A DNA stretch of 64,000 bases from Pterobdella sp. o SKG-2022 (GCA_964035795.1 OZ038321.1:11683093-11747092), one strand, 5' to 3'. Positions 46,501-58,722 are shown, counted from the first letter of the stretch. Program-made: numbers and translations. The notes: generated by a model not told the origin, from the sequence alone.

Positions 46501-49485
46501 ATGAAATGACTCAGTTTTCCTCCAGTCAAGAAATGTAATGAAAATTTCAAACAGATTTGTGAAGTTTGGAAATAATGTTTTCAACAGCATTGAACTTCCA
46601 CATTTTGTGGAACAAATCGAAATTCATGAACTTCCAATTTTATGTTTTCTATTACAATAAATATTTAGCAATTAGTAATAAATAACAGTCTTTATTTTTC
46701 TTTCTTTGCTAATTATTTTTCTAACTTATCTGCCCTCAGGTTATTTTCATATATTTCAGTATTTTATCACAATATAAAATTACTTTAAAAATTTTATTCA
46801 AAGATGTATATTTATATTCAAATGTGTAATGATTATTTTTAAAATTTGCATTTTAAAAATTATTACTTTTGATTTTATTTTCTATATTTTTTTCTAATGT
46901 GCATCTAACGCATTTTTATTACATACTTTGCATGTATAACTGAATCGTTCACATACACCATGATTTTGAAATATTCTTAACGTTTAAACCATATTAAAAA
47001 CCATTATAGCTCATTGGTTGAGCGTTAGACTATTTATCTAAAGATACCGGGTTCAATCCGGAATGGGCTGACAATTATACACATGGAGTAGCGTTTTGTA
47101 AAACCCATCAATTGCGCAACCGAAACCCCATATAGGAGTGATCAAATGGTCGACATTATTTTTTCAACTATATAAAAGCCATTAAGATTAATTCAATCAC
47201 AAACAATGTCTTACAGTTATTTAGATCAGGTTGACACAATAGGAGCACCAGACTACTTGCCGACCCTGCAGGATGTTTTGAGAGTGAGAGTGCCCACCAC
47301 AGGCATCATTGAGTACCCATTCGACCTGGATGCCATCATCTTCAGGTTCGTCATCTGTTTTTGATGTAAGACAATTACTGTCTTCTAAAATAGTTTTTTT
47401 CTCATATTTTCAATTTCTAAAGTTGTTTTTACTTTTTTATGTTTTTTTAAATAATCTATCCAAAGCTATATATGAAAAATAATTGTTTGACATCAAGGTA
47501 ATAATCTGATGCATTTACAAAATGAAGGAGATAGTATATATTAACCAAACATCCATAAATATACGGGTTATTAATAGCTGCGATTTTGATTGGTAGAATG
47601 GTGGATGTAGGGGGGCAAAGGTCGGAGAGGAGGAAGTGGATCCATTGTTTTGAGAATGTCACATCAATAATGTTTTTAGGGGCTTTAAGCGAGTATGATC
47701 AGCTTCTTGTTGAATCTGACAGTGAGGTATGATATTTATTTATATTTTTTTTTCCTATTTATATTTTTTCTTTAGCTTTTTTCATATACAATGATATTTT
47801 AGATTTATATTTAATTCATTTGTCGTTAATGATATTACAGCAGTTTTTATAATTTTTTTATTTATGTAGCATTTATTATCTGATTCCAGTCTCTATAATA
47901 AATAGCATCTTTTTAAAACTTATTTATCTACTTACAAAATGTTCAGAATCGAATGGAGGAATCCAAAGCACTTTTCAAAACCATCATCATGTATCCTTGG
48001 TTCCAAAACTCGTCTGTGATTCTCTTCCTCAATAAGAAGGATTTATTAGAAGAAAAAATTCAACATTCACATCTGGTTGACTATTTTCCTGAGTTTGATG
48101 GTGCGTGCTTACTTGTCAATCTTTTAATTTGTATTCATCTCTGTCGTTGTCTCAGTTCATATACTTTAGATTGGTTTATTGTTGATATTAAAGTGTTAAG
48201 AATATTATTATTTTTTTGTTATTATAGAAAATAATATAATCTCATTTGAATAACTCAATGCTACATATTCGTACTCTAATATGCATCATTTAGTTATATC
48301 TTCTATGATAACATTGTAAAAATTATTTGAATTTCTACACGTTTATGTCTTTCGAATGCGTTAAGACAGTTCACTAAAATTTGTGTATTGATATCAATAT
48401 AGTGGTTCTCATGCGCTCTAGACCCTTTCTTAGTGTTATATAAATTTCCGTTTTGCTCATCTCAAGACATGCTAATATTCAAAAATAAACGCTTTTTATA
48501 CATTTCACACAACAAATGCATACAAAATGTATTGAATAGTGAACTTCAAACCTGTTGCAGGCCCCCAAAAAGATGCTCAGGCTGCCAGAGAGTTCATATT
48601 AAAAATGTTCGTTGATTTGAATCCAGACCCTGATAAAATCATTTATTCACACTTCACTTGTGCTACTGGTCAGTTCCATCATATATTTTTTGAAATTTTT
48701 CTTATTATCATTATAAAAGTATTCATTATAATACCCTATAATTAAAATATGACTCTAGCTTTAGCCTGGTTGTTATTGGTTTGAATGAAATAGATTATTT
48801 GAAATTTTTCTCAAATTTCATTTGATCAAGTTTTTTTTAAGACATAATTCTCAGTTTTTTTATCTTAAATTGTAATAATGCCTGTGTATACAATTATTAA
48901 AGAAAATCGGCAAAGGCATGTAAAATAATGATGGTGCTAATGGTGAATATACGATAATTTTCCGATTAATTCTCACCATGCAAATTAATTCTGGGGCCTT
49001 AATATCATGATGTTTCGTGATATTAACCATTTTAAGTCAAAGTTTTTTTTATTAAATGTAAAATAGATTTAAATTTATGTAAAAAAAATAATCTCAATAT
49101 TTTATGAAAGTACACAAAACTATTACATAAGCTGTTGTTGAAAACTATTACATAAGCTTACATCTTTTTTAAATAATCAGTTCATGATCACTATTCAGTC
49201 ATGTAATATTTTAGAATTCATATTCAAACATGAAAATGCATATTGAGGTGACTGAATTGGTCACTGTGAGGTTTTTGATCTCTCGGGAACCCTCGTGATT
49301 TGAATGATTCAAACTCACAATTATTTTTACTTGAAGTTTATGCATCTTTTTTAAGTTTGTTAAATTATAAATTTATCAATAATTATAAAAAAAATTGTAT
49401 AGACACAGAAAACATCCGATTTGTGTTTGCGGCAGTAAAGGATACAATATTGCAACTTAATCTCAAGGAATATAACTTAGTCTGA
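43552..49485 (+). CDS. Guanine nucleotide-binding protein alpha subunit, Gq class
   Basis: Eight exons (43552-43669, 45248-45432, 46137-46291, 47217-47345, 47597-47726, 47947-48100, 48561-48668, 49403-49485) sum to 1062 bases, 353 residues, the usual Gq length. It relays receptor signals to phospholipase C beta at the inner plasma membrane. Visible features: N-terminal [10 protein letters not shown] with the palmitoylated Cys pair, P-loop GTGESGKST, switch I RVRVPTTG with the GTPase Arg, switch [14 protein letters not shown] with the catalytic Gln, NKKD, TCAT and the Gq C-terminus [12 protein letters not shown]. No earlier in-frame ATG adds a conserved extension. All junction phases agree. 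One oddity is [12 protein letters not shown], where Gq proteins have Val in place of Gly. Introns total almost 5 kb; the third contains a tRNA-like SINE. Confidence 0.96.
47001..47110 (+). mobile_element. tRNA-derived SINE in a Gq intron
   Basis: ATAGCTCATTGGTTGAGCG (A box) and GGTTCAATCC (B box, 47050-47059) are spaced as in a tRNA, with a TTAGA/TCTAA anticodon-like stem, but acceptor-stem ends do not pair. It closely resembles the head of the element at 52303-52484. It ends about 105 bases before the acceptor of Gq exon 4. Confidence 0.7.
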
Positions 49486-51367
49486 AGGTCTCAATAGGAG
49501 CTAGTGCTCTCTTCACCGTTCATTTCATCGGTTTCATCTGATAATTTAATAATGTGGTTGCCATCTGTTAATGGTTCTAAATGATTTTATTGGTTGGTAA
49601 TCATTTCGCTGATTTTAGGAATAATATGAACACAAATAATAATGATATAATTTTTAATTTTTATAATTGATTAACTCATTAATAAGCCTCTAATTTTTTT
49701 TTTAAAAAGAGGTGTATTTATTTTGAATCACTTTACCGCATCATTCTTGAATTACATTATTTCATTCAGTATATTTTCTAGTTTGACTATTTCTTAATCA
49801 ATAATACAAGCAGCTTACAGCTCTCGTGTCATTTTTTAGCCAATCTTGTATATTTCGAAATTAGTTGCAACAATTTTTTGTAGGATCTAGGGGTACTTGA
49901 CACTCATAGTTTAAGGTTCACAAAGCATGTTTTACTAATATTTCATTCAAAAAACTTTTATATCTTTTTCACAACTATTTTCGTGCCTCTAGATCCATTT
50001 CCTTGCTAAACTCTTTTCATTTTGTAATCTATTTTGAAGAAATTTAGCTTATTTAATATAACTATGATGATTATTCTCATAAATTTTTTTATCATAAAAG
50101 GTTGAAACTGTAAATTTTTGAAATTATTTTTTTAGATCTTCATTTTGTACAGTAGTTGAAAATATTAACCGCAATTGTATATGTTTGAGTAAGGAAATAG
50201 GTTTAAAGATTGGTTTTTATGATATTTTTTATTTTTATAATAAACCACACAAATATTCCTATTGACTAATTTAAGTTCTGTGCATTGGCGTTCAGTTAAT
50301 CGTTAGTTTTCTGGAATGCCGTTTGTTTTTGATATTCACCTTTCGCTATTTACAAACTCATCCATGTGAACAAACTAAAAATAAAGCCTGCTATTTGGAC
50401 ATACTAAGTGTTCACTCCTTTGCAATCTAATAATTTATATTTCAAGAAAATATTTAGCTTTTGTCTTCGTTTTGAGAATTAGTTTAATAGCAAAAATTAT
50501 TTATAACTTTTCTACGTTGGATTGTATAAGGATATACATGTTATGTGACGAATCGATTTGTGAGATTCCGCAAATTTCATCTGCCCAGTACATATAGTTT
50601 CATTTCTAAATTAAACATTTAAGCATAATTTGTTTTAATCCAAGGCAGTTTTCATTTACTTCATCATTGGTTATTATGAGTAAAAGATGGATATAAGAAT
50701 ATGCACTCGAATAAAAGATCCACAATCAAACACTGGTTGGTTACCAGCTGTGGCTTATCTCACCTTTTTCGACATTTATTTTTATGCTTGCTAGCTTTAA
50801 TTGGACTACCGATAATTTATTTGTTCGAATTCATAACACCGGCTACAATCATTATCATGTTTATTTTTATATTTACGAATTAAATTTCATTGTGTTGAAA
50901 AATGCACTTTACATGACCGTATTTCAGTGATTTTTATGGTTGATCTTTATTACATACTGCAAGGCTTCTTGTTCTATGAAAAACTTCCTATTTTCGCTTT
51001 TTATGTGATCTATGTATAAATATATTAAATTTTAAAATATTTGTAATTGACTTGTGGAAACAATGAAGTTGTATTTATGATGTCATCAAATCATTTCAGT
51101 GATCGAATATGGTTCACTAATGCAGCGTTATTAAATGATTGCATTTATAGATTTTTTTCACTTATTGATTTGTTAAGATATTATGGTATTATTAATATTT
51201 CAAAAACTTTCAATCAAGATAATATGGCATCTCAAAGGTGTATAGAAAATAAATTGAGATATAATTGTTAATTTCATAATGATGATTTTGAATTTTATTG
51301 AGCAATTCAATAAAACTATTTAAGCAAACAAAAAATTCCATCTTAGAAATAAATGAAAATTCAAAAT
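49486..51367. other. Intergenic, no supported gene
   Basis: 3' flank of the Gq gene, then AT-rich sequence. Short open frames (50701-50883, 51047-51271) have no recognisable features. Confidence 0.5.
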
Positions 51368-51888
51368 TTATAGCTTTTTTATACAGTTTTGAAGATCTGC
51401 TTTCAATCTTTTTCTGGATTCTAGCGTCATTTCTCCAAAGTCACATGGTCTGTTTTGGCATGGTCTTGTTATTTCTTCCTCCATTCTTAAAACCCTTGGT
51501 TTCACAATGTCAAGATCCAATGATAAATGATCTTTAAGTTCTTCAATTATTGATGGAGGACTATCAAATTCTATTAAATAGTAACTGTTAAAGAAAGTAA
51601 GTTTTAGATGAGATTTTGCATAAATGATTAATAAAATATTCGTCACTAACTGTCCTTCGTCAAATCTAGTACCGTGCTTAAATGTTTTATGGGGTAGTTT
51701 TCTTTGTCCAATGTTATCCAAAGATCTTATTATACCCCCTCTTTGTAATACTGATTCCGCCGTGCGTTTTATGGCATTTTTGAGTTCTGGCTGTGAATCA
51801 TAAATAAAACTTAAAAAATAATCATAATATTAAAAATACTAACCATTTTCATTACTCTGAAGATAACCGACATTTCATATCTCGGCAT
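51368..51888 (-). CDS. MRPS6: Mitochondrial ribosomal protein S6 (bS6m)
   Basis: Three exons on the minus strand (51888-51844, 51790-51651, 51584-51368) give 133 residues with matching phases (0, then 2). The protein starts MPRYEMSVIFRVMK, as in S6 proteins where the first beta strand begins at the N-terminus. It continues RGGIIRSLDNIGQRKLPHK, YYLIEFDSPPSIIEEL and DLDIVKPRVLR, following the S6 ferredoxin-like fold strand by strand. S6 binds small-subunit rRNA in the platform, next to S18. The eukaryotic start and the charged C-terminal extension (QNRPCDFGEM...KKL) identify the mitochondrial form rather than a bacterial one. The intron donors are GTTAGT at both positions and both introns are short (53 and 66 bp). 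Confidence 0.88.
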
Positions 51889-52302
51889 TTTCTATAGTTT
51901 TCGTGCAAGGACTTTATTTCGAAATTCACTTTTTAGTTCGTAACTTTTAAACAAATTATTTTTCAAAATCTTTTATAATTTATTAAACTGTTCAATAGTA
52001 TATAATTTCACCTGATTAAATTTTTTTAGTTATTAGGATTTATTTTTTACAACCTATTTAGCAGATATAGTTTGAATTTAAACTATTCGCTTTAATTTTA
52101 AAAAATTATTCAAACTGAAATATAGAAGATTTTACTTTTTCAAAAATCAAATATAACTTTCAGAAAGTTACGGAAGAAATCGTTGGGTCTACTTTCTATT
52201 TTATAATTTTTTCTACTTATATACATTTTTTTGGTTGTAGGTGTATTGCAATTCATTTTTGGAAAATTTTTTGAAAGTTTATTATGAAACAAAAATCTTA
52301 GC
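51889..52302. other. Intergenic, no supported gene
   Basis: 5' flank of the ribosomal protein gene; AT-rich, nothing recognised. Confidence 0.5.
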
Positions 52303-52483
52303 TGTAATGTAATGTAATGCGGTATTTAAAAAGCGCTTTTCCTTATAGATCGAAGCGCTTGCCACAAATTTAATGTAGCGAAAACACACTGTAGAACAGG
52401 TGCTAATAGTCGGCCAACGCGGGATCGAGCCCGGTAACTTTAGATAATTAGTCTAATGCCCAACCATTGAGCTATAGGGACCG

Positions 52484-52484
<1 letters not shown>
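52303..52484 (-). mobile_element. tRNA-derived SINE, apparently full length
   Basis: On the minus strand it starts GGTCCCTATAGCTCAATGG (A box) and continues to GGGCTCGATCCCGCG (B box), a body of about 80 bases, then AAAGCGCTTTTTAAATACCG and an (ATTAC)n tail near 52320-52303. The GCGCTTTTTAAATA end resembles L2/CR1 LINE 3' ends, so the SINE probably borrows a LINE for mobilisation. The head looks Lys-tRNA-like by its TTAGACT/ATCTAA stem, but this is a guess. Confidence 0.75.

Positions 52485-52487
<3 letters not shown>

Positions 52488-52572
<85 letters not shown>
52488..52572. repeat. (AT)n microsatellite
   Basis: More than 40 uninterrupted TA dinucleotides immediately next to the SINE head. 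Confidence 0.97.
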
Positions 52573-52574
<2 letters not shown>

Positions 52575-53699
52575 GAGTATGACGGAATGAAATTTTTCAA
52601 GAGTAAATCTTTTTCATCTAATTCTTTGAGCCAAACATAGTTATTTGTACCTCCACTTGATAATGTAAGTTCATCTTACGAAAAGCTTCGTGGAATGAAA
52701 TAAATTCCATGAAATAAGTTTTTCCATTCCATTAAACCTTTCTATTTGTTGAAGTTTCATATACTATTTTAATTAAAAATAGCAAAGTTGTTTTAATAAA
52801 AATTATTTTCAAATATTTCAAAAAAATGAATTAATTCTCTTCGAATCAAAAATAATTTCAATTTTTCTTTTATGTAAGCCTAGGTGACATACGTTATTAG
52901 AACATTTTAGTTGAAATTTCAGTTGTAAAAAAAATGGATAAAAAATGGCTTAGTTAAAGGTTTTTAGTTTCTTATTAATAATTGTTGAATCTAGCTCCAT
53001 CTTACTTATTTAAAAAATTAATTATATTTAGAAAAAAACCATAGTTTTTTAAATTAAATTAATTCAAAAATTATTTTATTATATATTTTTATTTATATTC
53101 TTGATTGTTTTTACATAGCTTGTTATGTTTTCAAACAAGCATTTTGGGCTTACTATAGAAAGCATAAAGTTTTGCAATGAAATGTAAGGTTATTGAATAG
53201 GTAATTTTTAAAATTTTAACTTCTTAAAATTGTTCCTTCGTTTTATTCATAATGATCTATTTGTGAATTCAAAAGTGAATTTATTTTTTTTGGAATTTTT
53301 AATTTCAACTTGTTTGTTCAGCTTTTTTTTTAATGAATAACTTCCAATTTTATTTTTATATTCTAGAAATGCTTACTTTTAAATTTTTGAATATTTTTTA
53401 TCGTCATATTGATCATTTTCAAACTGTTTGTTTTTAAATTAAAATATTTTTTTCTAGCTTATTTACAAACTGAAATTTCATTTATTTCTTTCACATTTTT
53501 ATTCTAGGTTCATCACCCTGGCATGTAATTTTCATGCATAAACATTTTTTTTGTTTTTCAAAAATTATGGCGAATAACTGGAAGCACTTTTTTGAATCAC
53601 CTGATGCTATCAAATGATTTTTCTTTCGATCTGAAATGATTTTGAAAAAAAGATTTAACTTCATATCCACTTAATGTGGATCTTTTTCATTTTTGAAGA
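52573..53699. other. AT-rich intergenic with one lone foldback block
   Basis: CTTGATAATGTAAGTTCATCTTACGAAAAGCTTCGTGG at 52658-52694 is, by its two blocks, a single arm of the 19.5-kb palindrome subtype in reverse. The rest is featureless AT-rich sequence. Confidence 0.55.
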
Positions 53700-54440
53700 A
53701 CTTCCTTCAGTGTCATGTATAGACGTTTCATTCTGAGACTCATCCGGTTTCCAAAACAACAGAATTCTTGCAGACTCGTTGTGCAGAGCTATATGTCCAG
53801 CAAGCACTACACGTCTTTCGATTGTGGTGGACAGCTTTGGAATTTAACCATATAGCTAGGCATTTGTTAAACGGTCCCTCCAAGAGACACTGTTGACTCT
53901 TGGAAGCATGAAAATATAGGTGTCATCAATTTCTTCACTGCAGCATGTGTCATTACCCAAGATTCACACCCGTATAGCAATATAGAGTAGATTTGGGAGT
54001 CCGAACTTTGTCATAGTGCGTGGGTACCAGACTACAAGTTGAGAGCATTCCATGATTTGCCGATTTAGGTTTTGTTATCCTTTGAAGAGTTAGTGTAGTT
54101 TCCCAAATAAAGAAATCATCAACCTTTTCGATTTCGTCACCGTTTATAGCATGAATAACTTTTGAGGGATTAAGTTGGCATTGAAAAAGAGACCTATAAT
54201 TTGAGTTGAAGTGAAGTGTCTGTTTGGTAATATTTTCAAGCCATTTTCACTACCTGACTTGGACATTAATTGGTTGTTGGCTTGGAAATGTCTATAGCTT
54301 GGCGTATAGCGCTCTATCGAACCATCTCAAGAGAGCCTTATCTAACTCCAGAAAATGTCTCAAAGCTTTCAGAGTTTTCTGGCACGGATGATTTGACAAG
54401 AGAACTCTTCTGAAAGTGCTTTGATAATGAGTAATTTTCA
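53700..54440 (-). mobile_element. Decayed RTE-like LINE, RT C-terminal half
   Basis: The minus strand contains INGDEIEKVDDFFIWET (about 54170), LLYGCESWVMTHAAVKKL (about 53970), a frameshifted SWRDRLTNA-like stretch, then LYG ... PKLSTTIE and VLAGHIALHNESARILLFW-like pieces. These follow in order the segment after the RT core of RTE elements. Frames break repeatedly. Confidence 0.65.
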
Positions 54441-54461
54441 GAGCACAAGCTAGTTTATTAA

Positions 54462-54665
54462 GATACGAAGCTTTTCGTTATCAACGTAACGTTTTCAAGT
54501 ATGAAAAACAGTTTTAATAATCTTGTTTAGCCAAAGTAAATACTGCAAATTATTTAAACACTAAAGGTAATTTTATTAAGTACAAAGCTTTTCGTTAACA
54601 AAGTAACATTATCAAGTACGTTAAAATTCAAAGACCTTTACCTTAGTGTTCAAATAATTTTCAGT
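54462..54665. repeat. Truncated foldback repeats (two pieces)
   Basis: 54462-54505 is one ACGAAGCTTTTCGTTATC block. 54530-54665 repeats the whole left arm of the 11491-11710 palindrome (CCAAAGTAAATACTGCAAA ... TTCAAAGACC) followed by only the outermost part of the right arm (TACCTTAGTGTTCAAATAAT), so the middle has been deleted. Confidence 0.8.
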
Positions 54666-54869
54666 AGAAACAGTTTTATTGATGTTATTATGGAAACATA
54701 GATAAAAGTTTATTTTAAACATCAAAATTATTGCAAAGAAATATCCCTTAAGTTATAAATTGAGATGAACTATCCTGTAAATCACAGATAGTAATATGTG
54801 TAAAAGTAAGCAACGATAATAAAAGAAGGCCTATTATGCAACATCATTTCTAAATAATAATAATAATAA

Positions 54870-55195
54870 ATTCCTTATGTCTTTATAGTCATTTAAAGTA
54901 GGATTTTGTCTAAAACTGATTGGAGTTAAATCTAGAAGCTGTTCTTGTCTTCTTTTTTTGATATGTTGGTTGACGCATAACAGAGGACAATAGACACTTT
55001 CTTGGAGCGTGAGTCGAAGCGTGCTGTGATGATGCGGTATGACATAGGATTTCATTCTTACAAAAATTTGGCGGTTTTTTTGGTCAATAAGAGTCCTACA
55101 CTAGTTTCGAGGTCAACGTCTCTATTGTCTGCAATTTGGCCTTGTGATCAGCCCAACGTATTTCACACATGCCCAAAAGTGTGAAGTTGTATTTT
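54870..55195 (-). mobile_element. RTE-like endonuclease fragment
   Basis: The minus strand reads LLGMCEIRWADHK, and further on IITARFDSRSKKVSIVLCYASTN and ISKKEDKNSF, which in RTE elements are successive endonuclease segments. It ends near a short AATAATAATAAT run at 54855. Fragmented by stops. Confidence 0.6.
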
Positions 55196-55247
55196 TGCAT
55201 CTTTCTCGCTACTTTTGCACATAGTTTTGTTACTCAGTGTTCAAATT

Positions 55248-55560
55248 CAAATTCAATGACGAGTATAACTATAGTGGCATCAACTTCAGGAGTTTCTAGA
55301 CCACTGAGTATTATGAACTTTGAATGCAATTTAATGTAAGTTTTCTTAGATATGACAATTTAAAAAAAATTATGCAAGTATAACTAAATAAACAACTCAG
55401 TTAACTGAGATTATATGAAAGAAAGGTCTGTTGTTTGAAACAAAAGCAATCATAATAATACTTATATAAATGAAATTTAGAAAACTGAGTTGATTTTATG
55501 AATGTATAAAAATAACTAAATCTGTGATAATAAACAAAAAAAATGTATAGAAGAAACTTC
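55248..55560 (-). repeat. Young dispersed retroposon, copy 2
   Basis: Inverted near-identical partner of 13230-13560. The 3' tail is (AATTCA)n read on the plus strand. Identity over about 300 bases is in the mid-to-high 90s by eye. Confidence 0.8.
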
Positions 55561-56039
55561 AAATAAAATATTTTGAGCAATCAAATGTTAATTTTAGACA
55601 AAATTTGCAAAACTTCAATATTTTTATCTTTTTTCTCCAATGGGACTTCCACATCATCACAATTGAAACCAGAAATTGCTTATCTTTTTCTTTATTGTTA
55701 CATTTTATTATATTAATTAAATGATGATAATTTTTTTCTAATCTTTTATAAAATTTTCATCCAAGCAATGCCAGCCTTTATTACCCCCCAAAAACCATGA
55801 AGTGTTTATCTTTGTAATTTCTGTTGTTGCATAAGATGAAATTGTTGATGCTCAAAATTTATCTTTTTTCTATGTAAAGCAAAAAACCCGAAATCATCCC
55901 AAAAGAAGTAGTTCTTGTATGTTATTGTACCAAGTTATCGAATTCGAAATAAAGTTGCGAAAGTGTTTTAAATAATAATATTTTGACATTTTAAACTGAA
56001 TTATGTAGTTTTGAAGTATAAAAATCGACTATTCGAGTC
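55561..56039. other. Intergenic, no supported gene
   Basis: AT-rich sequence; nothing recognised. Confidence 0.5.
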
Positions 56040-57240
56040 GCCATTATAACTTCGACAGACCACCTTCGATTGGCGCCAAAAAACTTCATTCTCACTATTA
56101 AAACAGCAAACTAGGATTTTCTTAGAAAAGTGCTTTTGGGTGAAGATCGGTCATCAGCCCTGCAGCTCCCTGATGGGTAAAGCTGCAACGCGCCATAAAT
56201 TTCCTAAAAAGAAAACGAGCTTTTTCTGAAACAGAAGCTTTCTGGTTACAGTTTATGCTTGACTATGTGTGAGTAGTTAAGACGCAGCACAATTCCCAAC
56301 ATGGAAGGCCAAGGTGCACCATTTTTTCAAAACCTGAGTGTGGTTGAAACGTAAGCTTCCGCCTATATAGCTTTGGGAGTCACTGGGACAAACAAGCCGT
56401 TTTGCCATATCAAGGCGGCGCCCCGTCGGAACGGCATTCATTGGAGCGCAAATGTTAAAGGTTTAGATGCAAAACCTTTTCAGGTATTTGGGTTTTTAAG
56501 CTTCCAATCTTTTAGTGTAAGGCCATTAAGGCCTGGATTTTCTGGGTTGATGTCAAGCAACTTGACGCAGTCAAACTGATCTTGATCATCGTTTTTGTTA
56601 GCAGAAAGTAGATTTTGGAAGTGGTTTTTCCAGATTTTGAAAAAAATTTTTTTGGATGAATGTGACAAATAGTTTCTATATTGAAATTTTTTTTATTAGT
56701 TTTTAGGCGTTCTCTGTATTTCCAACTGATCCTTTTACGAGTTTTGAAAGAGTTTCCTCTAATTCTAGAGTCTTCAAGGCGATCATATTGGGTGTTTTAA
56801 TGATTTTGAGCTTGTTGATTTGAAGATTTTTTGGTGTTTGATCAGGATAGTCCACATCATGAGACCTAATGGTAGAGAAAGCTCGTTTTGGACAACTTAG
56901 TAATTTATTTTCTCCAACTTTTTTTCATATGGATACTAAGATCAACTGATAAAGCGTCAAATCTTGAAGAGATTGAGTCATCTATGGTAGTGACCAAATT
57001 ATTGTCTTCCCCTTGTTACTTAAAACTTTCATTTTCATGTCATGTCACTTTCACAACTGCCAGTCATAAAAATCTCAAAAGGAGACTTTGGAAGTCCATT
57101 ACACACATGTGTATAAAAACTTTTTATGCTGTTTTTGCATTTATTTTTTCAAAAACAAGGTTGTTAGCTCTGTGTTGCAATCCTAAAATGGAGAAAAAAA
57201 CTACATTCAGTCTTGCTTTTATCTTTTGTATTTTTTCGCG
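56040..57240 (-). mobile_element. RTE-like LINE, 5' region and RT start, internally deleted
   Basis: Read on the minus strand, 57230-57000 matches the 5' region of the element at 22140-24012 (shared AAAGCTAACA and TTTTTATGACTG stretches). 56668-56480 reads FKIWKNHFQNLLSA and LLDINPENPGLNGLTL, the region just before the RT core. 56420-56040 is GC-richer and probably belongs to the same or a nested element. Endonuclease is missing. Confidence 0.6.
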
Positions 57241-57299
57241 CAAAATTAAAAATAGAATTAGCCACAAAAGCGCTAAAAATGAAGTTGTTCATAGTCTGG

Positions 57300-57640
57300 G
57301 TAAGCTCCTAAAAACTTGTAGAGCGCAAGTTGAGCGGGAGAAAGTTCCACAGACGTAGGGCATAGTGAAAGAAAGAGCGACACAAAAACAAGTTTGAAGA
57401 AACAGGTTGATGAAACTGAAGACCAAAGTGATCTGAGTGTTTGATGGGTTTGCTTAATAGACAAAAGATTAAAAAGATAAGCAGGTTTTTTAAGTTTGAG
57501 AAACGCAGACGCTGAGGCAAGAAACTTAAACTTGTATCTTTGTGAAACTGATAGTCAGTGCAAACGATTAAAAAAATCAGTGAAAGAGCTAATGTAATCG
57601 GTTTTAAAAACTTCAGACACAAGGTTTTGGAGAGATTAAA
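57300..57640 (-). mobile_element. ORF2 C-terminal fragment of the 0.7-kb LINE family
   Basis: The minus strand reads HSDHFGLQFHQPVSSNLFL and CRSFFHYALRLWNFLPLNLRS, which matches the C-terminus of the first LINE (LRSSNSGLWLHQPASSN ... LWNSLPLNLH). The frame shifts once near the end. Confidence 0.7.
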
Positions 57641-58035
57641 GTTTGGACAATAGATACTCTTTGGACATGAACGTTATGATCAAAAAGATTAACACCTCCC
57701 ATATAACTGTACTTAGCACCAATTTTAGTAAATATAACAGTTATCTATTTTCTTTTTGCATCAATTTTGCTAAATCTGTTAAAATTTGAAATATTATGGA
57801 TTGCATAGGCATTTGATACTAACGTTACCGCATCTTTCCATGTTATGATTGCGAGATTATCTATTAGACCCATAGTCATTGTACCCCGTTTTTTATTAAT
57901 TTTTAAAATTTAAAAGACATTTTTGGTTCTATTTTTTTTTATTTTGCTCGTGCCATAATGCTCTTATTCACTTAACTTGTCCAACAGGGGTGAACTTGGA
58001 AAAAACCTGTTAAAATATAGGTTTTAGAATATATT
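57641..58035. other. Intergenic, no supported gene
   Basis: AT-rich sequence leading into the next open frame; nothing recognised. Confidence 0.5.
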
Positions 58036-58722
58036 TTGTGGTATCCCTATATCACAAAATCCTCAAGAAATGATGACAAAAATCAAAATTTCTTTGATTA
58101 TGTCTCTTCGAAAAATGTTTACAAAAATATTCTTCTCAATATAGATAATGCACATAAATCAAAAAATCTACAACAAAACTCGCATTCATCAGAGATCGAT
58201 GACGATCTCAGAACTTGTTTAAGATGCGGGTTAAACAAAAATGAATCAAAGAAACGTTTGTGGATTCGACGTGACCAATGTATGGGATGGCATCATTCTA
58301 CTTGTGTCAAGCTTACAAAAAACCGGTCTAAATCATTGAATTTTTGGGTGGGTCCATGTTGCACTCCCAAAATAATAAATGATACACAACCTTTTAACTT
58401 CCTTTTTTCATTCTTGCGTGTTGGGGCTGTTTTAAAACAAGTGCCGAAAGCTTCACGAATTCCAAAAGGTAACCTCCCCACCAGTATCTTGAACAAAATT
58501 GTTGCGGAAAATAGTCTAACAGCTTGGAAGAACCTTTTTAGTTATTCTAGCAAATGCTTGCTCGACCCAAATAGAAGCGGCAAAAAGTCAGAATCATTAG
58601 AGAAAATCATTAACAGACAGATAAGTGACTTTGTCTACTTGAATTTTCATTTCATCACTAGAACTTTAAAGATAACCAAACACTTTAATTTTGCCCATCT
58701 GAGATTTTCATCACTTTATTGA
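58036..58722 (+). CDS. PHD-like finger protein, probably N-terminal part of a retroelement polyprotein
   Basis: A 228-codon ORF. Residues about 55-110 contain a PHD/zf-like pattern (CLRCGLN ... WIRRDQCMGWHHSTCVKL ... FWVGPCC), missing one expected Cys where RRDQC replaces CDxC. Residues about 135-200 read VPKASRIPKGNLPTSILN and AENSLTAWKNLFSYSSKCL, which resembles the VPKGAR segment found upstream of the reverse transcriptase in a group of animal retroelements. The frame then degrades; nothing like an RT follows in the next 800 bases. It is therefore most likely the front of a 3'-truncated element; a domesticated gene is possible but unsupported. Confidence 0.45.
   Translation: MWYPYITKSSRNDDKNQNFFDYVSSKNVYKNILLNIDNAHKSKNLQQNSHSSEIDDDLRTCLRCGLNKNESKKRLWIRRDQCMGWHHSTCVKLTKNRSKSLNFWVGPCCTPKIINDTQPFNFLFSFLRVGAVLKQVPKASRIPKGNLPTSILNKIVAENSLTAWKNLFSYSSKCLLDPNRSGKKSESLEKIINRQISDFVYLNFHFITRTLKITKHFNFAHLRFSSLY

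Noticed and set aside
47001..47074. Functional tRNA gene
   Set aside because: A and B boxes are present but acceptor-stem halves do not pair, and a second similar copy has a SINE body and tail.
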